Of a stretch of DNA of 64,000 bases, positions 22,122-33,518 are shown one piece after another. This stretch comes from Liolophura sinensis. Lineage: Eukaryota; Mollusca; Polyplacophora; Chitonida; Chitonidae. The DNA lies in contig NC_088301.1 in assembly GCF_032854445.1 (NCBI RefSeq), positions 12,024,281-12,088,280 on the forward strand, written 5' to 3'. The notes under the pieces were generated by a model. The model saw only the letters and a program-made list of their open reading frames with translations. It was not told the DNA's origin and made no database searches. The position numbers were made by a program, and so were the translations under genes. How positions within the stretch are numbered: the first letter of the stretch is position 1; every line of letters begins with the position of its first letter.

Positions 22122-25100
22122 ATGGGTGAAGAGGAAAACAGGTTTTCCCATGACTTCCTGCAGGTTGGAGGCTATGCAGACTCTTCTGCAAGTGTACGCA
22201 GAAGGGCTGGCGATGTAGAATCAGAGGTAATCCAGTCTATGTTATCTGATGTTGGCAAATCATAAACACAACGAGGAAGTAGTTCGACTAGACACACAGG
22301 AAGATAATGAAGGTTACACCAATGCATTGATTTTTCTTACCATTTATGTAGGAAACTTATAAAATATATATCCCCATTCTTCCGCGTGGTACCATGCCAC
22401 CACATGCAGCTTGTACGTTTCTCTACACCATATCAAAAAATCATCTTCGCATGTCTATTATTGTTTCAGCTGTAGTTGCTGGAAGTAAAGTCATGGCATT
22501 TAGTTAGATTTGTAAACCCCATTGGGGTGGATAGTAACACTGGTCAAAAAATTTTCAGTCCTTTCCAAAACAAAAACAAAATTGTGATATATTTTAATTA
22601 GGTGCAAAATAGCAGTGCAGACGTTCATTGTTCATTAACAACCTAAACTGCGTGAAAGTATTACCCGATCAGTTCTCCTTCACCCGTTCTGAGGCAAAGC
22701 CTGGACCCAATTGCCCGAATTGCGCATGTGTAACCTGAATTACTCAGTGATTTGGGACTAGAGACGTCTAGGGGCTCATATATTGATTTGAGGTGCTAAA
22801 TATAACAGTAGGGGAAATCTAGTGAACTGTTCAGTGATCTGAGAGCCACGACCAGGCAATGTATCTGGCATTTGCTGGAGAGTACTAGCACAGCTAGTAA
22901 GATTATACAATAGTTTAAAAATCTATTGATGTCGAGCGCTCTACCTGAAAGCGGTACAAAGCCCTTCGGCTCATATAGACCAATTTAGAGCACTAAACGT
23001 TCTATAACTTAGAACTGTGTTTTATCGATAATCTGATGATTATGAAAGCTACAGCGTTCTTTTATACAAGCGATCAAAAAATCCAATCAGTTTATTTAAG
23101 TAGGACCTTGTTATAGACATGAAACATATAGACATAGACACTCGGTATTACACTATCGAGCTCAAATTGGTCGAGGAAAAAATAGGTTCACCACTGTTTC
23201 AACAACATGCTCTACACCTAGCTTCTGTGCCTCTTTTGAGAGAACTGGAGGGTCATCAGGGACATTTTATTGGGCCAAAGTTGCCCTTACACCCACACGC
23301 CAAACACCAGTTTTATACAATCACGTCTGGTGCGTCAAACATTGGTGCTTTAGCATTGATAGCACATTAGATACATACCATTCATCAATTCACCGTTTTG
23401 AGTTTTTCTTCCATGCCAAGCCATTGTCAATCATTAATGATCCTATGTGCAGATGTTTCTTGGTCAAAACTATTACATATACAAGACCTTTTACTATATG
23501 ACTCAAGGCTACAACGCTATGGCTTTAACTTTAATAATAATTTATTCAACATGGAGAACACTTAAATAATCTCCAAATCCTTCAGTCGAGGCTTTCAGTA
23601 AGAAAGTTGGACAGGCTCATTACTTTGTGATTCAAAAGACTTCCTTGGAATTACCTCGGATGTGTCTCATATATTGTTTTATAGGTACATATGCAATGAC
23701 AGTTATTTCACTCATTAGCAAGGGAAACATGGTAAAAATGAAATCCAATGTTATGCATTACAGGAACTTTTGGATATTCGTCTACCACAAGAAGGGTTTC
23801 CATCCCCAGCGGATGGGGAGGAAGCCCTGTTTCAGGACATTGAAGAGGACCTTGCAGGTTACATAGACGTTTCGGTCGATGTAGGAATTGTCAGAAGGAA
23901 TGGTGTTGATATATTAGACTTCATACAAACCATTCTAGCTGACGGAACTGGGCGTGGTGTGGCCAAAAAGACGAAAGGCAACTATACAGCTTACATCTAC
24001 CCACCACTTCCCAATGTTTACATCTGGGATCTGCCTGCTGTTGGAAATCCCGGAGATGAGTATTTAAAAACACTACAAGTGGACAATTACGAATTTTTCC
24101 TTATACTGTGTGACACAGAGTTTAGAGAGACGGAGATGTGGTTAGCAAAGGAGTTTGCCAAACGGAAGAAGGGCTTCTTCTTTGTTCGCACGAAAATTAA
24201 TGGAATATTTGAAGATCCATCAAGCTCAGAAAACATGTCCAAAATACGAAGGGCATTAGTTGAAACAATTGACCCCATATTTTGTAAATATCCCCGATTT
24301 GTTATAGCGAACCACGGGCTGTTCTCCCTTGACATTCAGGAACTGAAGTCAAAGTTTCGCCAAGCCGTAGTAGGGCTGAAAAGATTTCAACCTTTGATTT
24401 ATCAAACCAATAGTTTACAGAAAGATATGCAGTCTCTGTGTGAGGAATGGAGGTCTGCAAAGATCAATATAGCTGTAGTTGGGGAGTCAGGCACTGGAAA
24501 GTCCTCGTTTGTTAATGCAGTACGAAATCTGAAAGCGGGTGATAAAGGGGCGGCTAGGGTTGGTGTAAAGGAGACCACGGTTGAAACCATCCCCTATCCC
24601 CACCCAGATAATGAAAATGTCATATTCTGGGATCTACCTGGTGTTGGTACATTAAATTTTCCTCGCAAAGACTATCTCCAAGCTATTGAAGTGGATAGGT
24701 ACGACTGCTTCATTATCATATCATCCATGCGATTCACGGTGGACGCAAAGTGGTTGTCCGAACAGGTTGAACAGAGAAAGAAACCCCATTTCGTTGTTCG
24801 CACGAAATTTGACGAGGCAATAAAGGACAAAGACTACAAAGAAGTTAAAGAGAAAATCACTGAGGACATAAAAAAGAACATTAATGTTTCAGACAGTCGG
24901 ATTTATGTGATTTCTAACGTTGACAGGCATCTGCATGACTTCCCACGTTTATTGGAGGACATAATCCTAGAAATACCATCGGTGAAGAAACAATCACTGC
25001 TGTTGACCCTTTCTGGCTATTCTGAAAAACTCATTCAGATGAAAAAGGATGCTTTGAAGCCAAGATTGTTGAAAGTGGCTACAATGTCGGGGTCGGTTGG

Positions 25101-25530
25101 AGCAATACCCATACCAGGAATAGACACTGCTGTGGATCTGGGAATTCTCGTGGGTGAGGCAAGGTTCTACCGAGAAACGTTTGGGCTCAGCGAAGGACGA
25201 CTGAGGCAGCTAGCAGAACAGCATGAAATAAATGTGGAACGTTTCAACGAGGCTATGTCGAAAACCCGCACATTGACATTAACGAAGACTGGCATAAAGA
25301 CTGCTCTCGAGGCTAGTCGTATCGGATTATCACTTGCCACAAAGACAACGCTCACTTCGGTGTTAGAAGTTGTCGTTCCTGTAGTTGGATCCGTGGTCAG
25401 TGGGGGCATCTCCTTTGCAATGATGTATGGCTTTCTGAGAAAAATGCTAAACGACTATGCTTCAGACGCCACCTCGGTTCATGCATTGTGTGCGAAGAAA
25501 GTAGCAGATAACGCCACAAAATCCACATAA
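22122..25530 (+). CDS. Two-domain IRG: pseudo-GTPase fused to IRG GTPase (module 2, large)
   Basis: Proposed exons are 22122-22226 (35 codons, ATGGGTGAAG, ending AG before GTAATC) and 23764-25530 (after TGCATTACAG). Both are phase 0, together 623 aa. The large exon has no in-frame ATG near its start; base 23770 is TTG. Exon-2 positions run from E1 at 23764. The first G domain keeps DLPAVG and TKIN, but where the P-loop should be it reads GIVRRNGVDILDF, lacking GKS, so it should not bind or hydrolyse GTP normally. The second G domain is intact: GESGTGKS, DLPGVG, TKFD, ISN...DFPRLL. A helical domain follows (PIPGIDTAVDLGIL, with hydrophobic segments). No helical domain separates the two G domains. 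It is a paralogue of the partial gene at the left edge. A possible AATAAA lies at 25921. The second exon is certain; the first exon is a phase-consistent prediction. Confidence 0.88.
22227..23763 (+). other. Predicted intron of the second large IRG gene
   Basis: Begins GTAATC and ends TTACAG. No gene or clear repeat inside; small ORFs at 23119-23370 and 23627-23866 are not supported. Confidence 0.5.
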
Positions 25531-28500
25531 GCCGAATATGTCATGTTTTATTAAGTGAATGCTCTGTCGAAAAATTTCTCACCATTTATTCTTCCTTCTA
25601 TAACCAAAGCTTCCGTTTGTTTTTAGAATATACATCCCAAGGATGGGATGTATTTTCATCCCAAGGAATTGTCCAGACTTAATTTCATACCACCTATGGC
25701 ATATATAAAGACTCATAATATGTTTATACATATGTATATCACTAGAACATTGTGGGAGGGGGGGGGGACGTCACTCGTTGTGAAAGTTCATTCCACTTCT
25801 GTTCACTTGCACACGCACTGGGTGTGGGTTGAAGCTCGATCAGGACCAGGGCCATTGTAATAAGTAAATAACTTTTGGTATCGCCACAAAAGTATTTACT
25901 TATTACAATATAAAAAAGGAAATAAAATACTTGAGCTTTTTAAATTAAGCGCATGTTTGGTTGTATTAATATTATATAATTATATTATATAATAATTATA
26001 TAATTGGATATATAGCTTGTAGTAATGTCTCAGTGTCAAATAGCATAATTCGGTTTGCTCCAAATTTCAATGTCCTAACCTTTCATATGCTATCTTTCAG
26101 ATTAGAGATGATCAATGAAACGAACACGAAAATCAGGAAATGATTGGTGTGTGAAAAAAAATAAACAAACCGAGAATTGATTCAATAAATTATTTACCTC
26201 TCTGCATAACATTCAGTTCATTCTCTTCTATCTATACTGAATCTTATCCTGCCAACAAATGCCATGCTGGCGTAATCATATTATAGTTGAGTCCACAGTC
26301 CAGTTCAAAAATATTTTCGAGCCCTTTGGCGTAAACGTGTCTATGAATTGCAACCACACAAATTTAATTTTACGCCCTAGTTTATAAGACGTCAGATAGA
26401 GGAGAAATCGGACATACTCTGCGCAACAGAAGCAGGGTTCATCGACAAAAAATAGCCACCGATTCTCTACTACATCTTTATAAAGTGAAAAAACACATCT
26501 GGGCATGTACCCAAAAAGTGGCAATTAAATTCTCAGATTACAATGTACAAGCGTAGCTAACTTAAAAGCTAAGCTTCATTGTGAGGGTAATAAGTTTTCC
26601 TTTTGTTCGTCCTGCATGATGAGGCTCTAAAGATGTACAAGCCTAACTTTCTCTTTCTATTCACCCGGCAATATCTGAGCGTTGCTTACCTGTATAACTC
26701 AATGCATGTCTATGTACATGTGTGCCTGTTTTTTAAGAGAATTGAAAGGTGTTAATAGTTATATGCACGTGTGATGTTGTACTGTGGCCTAAGTTTTCAT
26801 CTTATACTGATTTTTTATAGCTCACTCGCCCTGGGTATTACTGGGGGCATGCTGTGGCACTTATCAACCATCACAGTCAGCAGAATAGTTTTTTAACCTT
26901 GTTTTTTCGATGGCTTCTGCGGCTTCGTACAATATGCTACAGACGGGGTGAGAACACTTTGTTCAGTGGCTCTGAGAGCAACGCCGCTATCTGTACTGCG
27001 GGTCATGAAGACCAGGAAGGCGGTCCAGAACATTTAAATACTCACTTAAGTTGAATACGTCCATTTGTAACCCTACAGCCAATATCCCTCAGTCAGCGAT
27101 CTATCTCAAAACTATATATTGTTCAGAATGGCGTCACTTGCCCCAAGCCATACAGTGCCAGGGCTAGATATGTTACTGATAACTCACAAGTAATGCAGCT
27201 GCCCAGTCACCCACAGGGTTAATCCCACCTAGTGTGCCGTTTAGTCGTGGTAGTGAAAATTAGGAAAAGCTACTCCCTCAGATGCCTAAGCTGTGTACTT
27301 GTGAACACATAAATACCAACTGAGGAACTTATCAAGTGTTTACAGATGCACCAAAGTGCCTTTGAGACTAATAGAACTGGAGCTGCATTCTGTGTTCCTG
27401 GACTAAGATATTGTAAAAGACTAAGATTGTCTAAGATGTATCTGTATTTCAGGGTGAGTTTTCAGTCACCCTCTTCAACCTGAATATGTTGTTACTGATT
27501 TCAGACCAAGCACGGTTGTAGTTTTTTTTTCCAGGCTCTTCAAGTGCCTTGCCAGGCTTCGTTGTATCTCCAGTAATCAATGAGATATCACATCTTCTCA
27601 CCATTCTGTACGATCAAGGTACATTTATCAGAGTCAATTTTGAATATGTACCTACACATATGGGTATTGGCAGTTAAGCTGGCCAAGGACGCCTTGGCCT
27701 TTAGCAATATATCTCGTAAACTACTTTTGTATGCCCAAAACCTGTAAGTCCCGTTAAATCATATTTTGTCAAGTTGTGGCAAACAGATTTGGAGTCATGT
27801 GATAAGGGTAGATTTTTAATTTCGTTTCAACCCTAGAGTTATCTCCCATGAAGTAAAACTATTCCCACATCGTGAAGAAATCTTGAACCTTCAATACAAT
27901 CTCTACAACATTCCATTTGCATTAAATTTAGAGCCCAGAGGACTGAGCTATAGTCTAGCCTCCTTTGTGCAGGTGCCCTTGACCCTAGCCTGGATACTGT
28001 GTTAGACATCAAATTAGCATCCTAGCAAAGTTTTTCAATTTTATTACCAAATGTCGTAGATTTGAACATTTCATTCACCACATGTATTTTTTCAATGTTT
28101 GTTGTTCTTATCTGAATGTTGTTCCTTCCTATCTGCATTAATTTCTTATCTGTGTGATGTTCCTATCTGCATGATCTTCTTATCTGTGTGATCTTCCTAT
28201 CTGCATTAATTTCTTATCTAAGTCATATTTCTATCTGCATGGTGTTTCTATCGACACGGTGTTTCTATCTGCATGATTTTTCTAGATGCATGATGAAATA
28301 AAAGATGAACACCCTCTTTTTTCTGCAATGACCCCACTGAATGCTAGGCTACTTTGTGTAAACGGTGTATAGATATAGATGGTGTATATATACATTATTT
28401 AGTTGGGATTACCTTATCTGTTTTCTAGATGTAATATACATTTAGTCTCGGCGCACATCATCCGCCATCATGAAACAAATCATCGTCATCACGATAGTGT

Positions 28501-28913
28501 TGACGGCAACAGTGTAATAAAATCTTGTGATGACATCATCGGTCGCCCTGACCCAAGTAAGTTTTGGAGCATTGCATCGAGTCACCACAGCCCTTCGCCA
28601 GGTATCAGACTAACTAATGTAAATCAGTGGTGGAATCCGCGGTCGCTGGATGAGGGCATGGGACCTCACGGGTTAAGAGTCTGTGATCCCTTTATCGTAG
28701 CTTTAAACATCCACCCCAGGTGAAGCCCCAACGAAGCATACTTTTTCATTATTCCAAGATGGGTTATACCGAAGTTTATCTTTAGGATATTGCAGAGCTT
28801 CGTACAATGCAGCAGAGCTTCGTACAATGCAACAGTTGTCCTATCCTACCATACCAGGTCGTTTGAAAATATTTAAAAACTACTCTTTACTTTTACACCT
28901 TCGTGTTTTTCAG
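25531..28913. other. Spacer between large and small IRG genes of module 2
   Basis: The stretch is 3.4 kb, matching the 3.5 kb in module 1. It contains a near-perfect hairpin (25854-25909) followed by AATAAA at 25921, a G run near 25757, and a loose repeat of TATCTGCAT/TATCTGTGTGAT at about 28110-28290. The 106-aa ORF at 28403-28723 is not recognised. The 5'-UTR exon of the next gene probably lies here. Confidence 0.5.
25854..25909. repeat. 56-bp hairpin in the probable 3' UTR of the large IRG gene
   Basis: ATTGTAATAAGTAAATA at 25854-25870 is perfectly inverted at 25893-25909, and the inner stem continues imperfectly with CTTTTGG against CCACAAAAG. AATAAA follows 12 bases later. Confidence 0.7.
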
Positions 28914-29606
28914 ACCATATTAAGATTTGTGTTGAACATGGGACAAGGCAACAGCAAAGTAAGGACACTGGATGTTGCAGTGATTGGGAAAACTGGAAGT
29001 GGTAAATCAACTTTCATTAACACATATGCTGACCTTTCTGAACCGTATAGCGTGAAAACGGACCTAATTGAGGGAACGGAAGTAATTACATCATACTATA
29101 AGCAAAGATTAGTACCTTATCCACCAGCTGGTAACAACAGTACTCCAATAACGTACACTGTGCGAATTTGGGACTTTCCGGGGTTCGGAACGCACAATTA
29201 TCCTGAAGACAAATATATAAGGACCGTGAAGAAGCAAAAGTGTGACTTTTATCTCTTACTGTCAAGGAGCCGTCCTTCTGGTTATGAGAGGAAAATTCAT
29301 AATTACCTGGCAAAACAGGGCAAAATATATTTCTACGTTAGAACGGGTATTGACAGAGACATAGTAAATAGCAGGAGAGATCATCCACACATGTCTGAGG
29401 AGGAGATCAAACAGAGTATCTTGGATGAAATCAAGAAAAATGTGTCCACTGAACCCGAAATATATTTGATAAATGCCAAGAAAAACGATGAGTATGATTT
29501 CCCAAAACTAGATAAAGAGCTGGTTCCTTACATACTAGAGGCAAACGAGACGAAAATAAGATTTAAGACTATAGGGGACACAACGTCGTCATGCTCAATA
29601 CTGTGA
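28914..29606 (+). CDS. Small IRG-like GTPase with myristoylation start and CaaX end (module 2, small)
   Basis: The exon starts after TCGTGTTTTTCAG (28913). ATG is at 28938 and the stop at 29604-29606, giving 222 aa. An upstream in-frame ATG-like start would read through the acceptor, so 28938 is preferred; its distance from the acceptor matches the paralogue at 4752. Motifs: G1 GKTGSGKS (17-24), G3 DFPG (79-82), G4 TGID (136-139, Lys replaced by Gly), G5-region INA...YDFPKL. No helical domain. The N-terminus MGQGNSK fits the N-myristoyltransferase rule (Gly2, small residue at 6, Lys7). The C-terminus CSIL is a CaaX box whose Leu favours geranylgeranylation. Dual lipidation would anchor it firmly to membranes. 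It differs most from its paralogue between G1 and G3. Biochemical role unknown. Confidence 0.9.
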   Translation, partial: TILRFVLNMGQGNSKVRTLDVAVIGKTGSGKSTFINTYADLSEPYSVKTDLIEGTEVITSYYKQRLVPYPPAGNNSTPITYTVRIWDFPGFGTHNYPEDKYIRTVKKQKCDFYLLLSRSRPSGYERKIHNYLAKQGKIYFYVRTGIDRDIVNSRRDHPHMSEEEIKQSILDEIKKNVSTEPEIYLINAKKNDEYDFPKLDKELVPYILEANETKIRFKTIGDTTSSCSIL

Positions 29607-32600
29607 AAACAGTGTTGTCTCTGATTATCATATTTACAGCCCAAGCTCCAGCATACATATACTTGTGTGCGTGGAGACGCTATATTCAACTTTACACACT
29701 TGAGTGACTTGAGTCAGTGGTAAGATATCAATGAAATTTCTTATCTTTCTGACAAATGTCAAAAGAGTAGAATCTGTTGCAGTTTTGTGTTGTAATTTCA
29801 CCACATTACTAACAAATTATTCTGTTTTTCTTAAGAATCACTACTACATGACACGGCTACGGTACAGTTATAACATTGATACGTGCATTACGCTGCTGAT
29901 AAGTTAATTCCCATTCCGAGTTTATTCATGGATAACCGTAATGCCACACGCCAATTACCAAACCTTAGCAGTGTTTGGCAGGGATACAGTTCATGAAACT
30001 TGGAAAACAGAGACAGAGGTATGGCACCTCAGCATGAATCTGGACAGGAAGAAACAAACATTGGCTGCAACACTGTCCTCTTGGTCAGGCACGAGCAAAG
30101 GCTGTGGACCTTAATGTCGCAAATTTGACCAAGGTATGGGCATTTTAATTAGTGCAGTAGATGGCCTGTTTAGGCAAGGCAGTATTGACCTGACTTATTA
30201 AGCCTTCTCTAAGCTCAGCTGATTTAGGAAAGCATCCGAAACATCCGTGGTTTATGTTATTATTATTGAATTTGATATACGCCACACACATTGCAAAAAC
30301 TACAAGGTGATATTACCAGATGCTGTTCTATCTTGTAAATGTTTGGACTGTGCAAAGTTTTCATGACAACAAAGACAAATGACTCTAACTGCTGCTGGTG
30401 ATCTAAAGTTAACATCTGTGAAACCTGCTATTTAGTGACAAATCAACAGAGGCTGATAATGGAATCCGGAGTAAAGAAGAGGCGATGTATACACAGATTT
30501 GGACTGAGAGCTGAAACCATCATGAACGTAGACGAGGCAGTAAAGCCTACCCTCCAAGAGGCACTAATCCAACAGACCTGGACGAAATGTGCCGTTTTTT
30601 TTTCAGTTTGTGTTTCAGTGTGCAAAGGATTGTCCTCATGGTGTGGGTATGCGGAAAAACCAAGTACATTTTTGAGACGATTTCCATAGGGATAATGTGA
30701 CCCAGAACTTTAATATTACTTCTCTAGAAACAGAAAGTCTGTCGGTAAATAAAATATTTTTTAAGGAATCATTTGTATAAACAGTAATTATTGATACCTC
30801 TTGCACTCGTACAGTGTGTGGTTCAAAATAGCTTCGGATCTTTTTGCAGTCACTAGAAGAAGTGAAGAGGTCAAGGGGAGGGCACAAGGAAGTGAAAGAC
30901 ATTTCAAGTGTGGTGATGGGTTGTAATTTTTGTTCGGGATGGCGGAAGGTTTGTTTGGGTGCACCGAAGTAGACAGAAAACGGAAATGGTTTCTGATGTG
31001 TTTAATGATGTAAACTATAATTCGGAAAGTGGTAAAAGTGAAAACAGTGACAACAGGTTGCGCTATGGTATGAGTAATAATCTAAATTGTGTACTCTAAT
31101 GTGTATTCTAATGTGTACTCTAATGTGTATTCTAATGTGTACTCTTATATGTATTCTTATGTATATTCCAATGCGAATTGTGATTTATGTGCGATGGTTG
31201 ACAAAAATTCATACATGTATTTCGTACATCATTAATAGCTTATAGACACAAGAAACATTCAACACAGAAACTAATGGGAAGTTCATATTTGTTGAACATA
31301 ATAGCAAATTTAAAATGCTATAGTGGTTTACATTCTATGGTGATAATATATGTAAATAATTGGTTGAATAGATATTATTAAAATAAGAGCTTTGCTTATT
31401 GAAAATAAATCATATGAATACAAACAAGCAATTGTTCACACCAGAGCTGGCTATAACAATGCATATATAAATAAGCTTAATATAATTATTGTACGCAAGG
31501 GAAGACGTTCTTCTGGAAGCTGCTTAACATCATCATCATGATGGAACGATAGCCCGATATGATACGAGGATGATCTCGGGCGGCTTCCATACGAACGCCT
31601 TCCATTTCCGTCTATGGAGCGTAGCGATAGTAAGACACGATAATGCGAAGCAATGAAACAATAATGAGACCAACGGGCATGCGATCAAACAGAAGTTGTA
31701 GAAGGCAATTAACCTTCAAAGAAATAATTAGTTTTCTTAATCCCGTTATTTCGATGATTTGGCAAAGGGGAAGGATATTGTCAACTCTCTTAAAACAGCA
31801 AGTGACGAGTGCGAACATCATATACTGTGACGTGTTTAAAATTTCAAACATAATGTAAGATTACAAGATTTCTAGCATTTATAAAGAACAGGAGCCGGTT
31901 GTTCAAAACTGTCTTGAGACTTAATAACACATTTAGCATAAACCAAGGCTTTAGTTTTGTCCTTAATTGTGTAACAGTTTATTAATATGAATTAAATTTC
32001 CTTCTGTGCCATTTGGCCTGCACAACTGTATTGGCTGCTGGGTTCTGTTAAAATCGTAAATATGTAATATGACTTGATGATCGCTATTAGCTGGTATTCT
32101 TTTGAGCAACCGCGCCCAGAACACTAAAAACTGCTTTGATAATATTACAACATTGATAAATGTGATGATTTGCAACATTTTAAAAAGTGTTAATCAAACA
32201 TTAAAAATGATTTCTCTCCTTCACCGTCGAAATGTTGGATTTAGCATTATTAAAATTCATATATAACACTTTACGAGTCATGGAGCCTTGGAGAGAATGC
32301 ATGGAAAACGTTTAATTATTGTCTGCTATAGCATGTTCAGACAATCAGATGTTGAGTTATTAAAGGTAATTCATAAAATTATCGCGCATTTAGCCTTCCA
32401 CTGGGCAGGACAATCGCAGTACTGAATGATAATTACTGGATAGAAAAAGTTCTACCCTCAGCCACGCTGTCTCTTGAGATACTACAGTGGGCCCAACCTG
32501 AGTGGTCTCCCTTTATATATGTTCAAATCGTAAAATCTTTCCTTTTTACTCATAATTATTGGGCTATCAGCTCAGCTGGAATTTCTATCATACTATCGCC

Positions 32601-33021
32601 CAGGTGTTCATTCCTATCAGGTATTGCTCTTGGGTTAAGCTGAAAGCCTCCTGGTCAATGGTCGCCATCGTATAAGTAAAATATTCATGAGTACGACTGT
32701 AAGGGTACAACTACCGGACATACATTTGAACAAAATAGTTCAGTTTACATATAGTCTCTTACTGAAGACTGCACCCAATCCGGATAGAATATCCCGGAAA
32801 TGTACCTAATGGCACAAAGAGACAAAGGGCGACACAAGCTCTAAAATAACGTCTCAAAAATAGCAAGTGGCCAAAAACAAGCTCACAAAGTGCTCTGTAC
32901 AGAATATCGAGTACAAATGACGAATGTTGAATGGCATGAAAGCCGATATCTCCAAACCCAGCAAAATCCTTCAAAGTAAATGACAGTAAATGTGACTGCT
33001 CTCAAAAGGACTTGAGTAAAT
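29607..33021. other. Intergenic, possible IRG relic
   Basis: No intact gene. About 29985-30140 contains spaced words resembling the IRG region before and through G4 (see findings). A repeat of CTAATGTGTACT/CTAATGTGTATT occurs at about 31090-31180. The rest is AT-rich. Confidence 0.4.
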
Positions 33022-33518
33022 GACTGCTTACAAATGAATGAATGAATGAATGATTAACGCCACATCGGCAATATTTCAGCCATATCGTGGCGAGAACAAG
33101 GTGAAAACAAGAGACGGTTAAGGTTTTCGATATGATAATATGAACATCAAAAGTAAAACAAAAAATACAGACATGTTTAAAAACAGGTAAGAAAAAACCA
33201 AAACAGTTAAAACTCGAAAACCAGCAAATTTTAAAAATAGTATCTGGAAAGCTATATGTATATAACTGTATCTATAAATATTTCAGACAATTTAAATTCA
33301 TATTTTCTGATAAAGGCCAATGGCCTTCAAATATTTTATGACAACATCGCCAGCGATGCTGTCAAATAAATCATATATAGAGCTGACCGTGTAGAATCTT
33401 TGCCGAACATGAGCAAAGTCTACACAGTCAACCAGGATATGTTTGATGCCGTATTCAGCATCACATCCAACACATTCGGGTGCAATGCTCTCATCCAAGA
33501 TGAGACTGCTTACAAATG
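33022..33518 (-). mobile_element. 5'-truncated non-LTR retrotransposon (LINE) with 15-bp target-site duplication
   Basis: GACTGCTTACAAATG at 33022-33036 is repeated exactly at 33504-33518. The 467-base insert, read on the minus strand, opens inside the last part of ORF2 (PECVGCDAEYGIKHILVDC, a C-x2-C...H-x4-C knuckle typical of LINE ORF2 ends). It stops after LKAIGLYQKI, then has a 3' UTR and ends GATGTGGCGTTAATCATTC plus (ATTC)n. The (ATTC)n tail suggests a CR1/L2-like clade, which is inference. Confidence 0.85.

Noticed and set aside
23770-23772. TTG as start of the two-domain IRG
   Set aside because: An acceptor at 23763 and a phase-matched upstream exon with ATG explain the start better.
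28470-28517. Signal-peptide-like start MKQIIVITIVLTATV
   Set aside because: It meets a stop codon after 15 residues with no donor joining it to a later exon.
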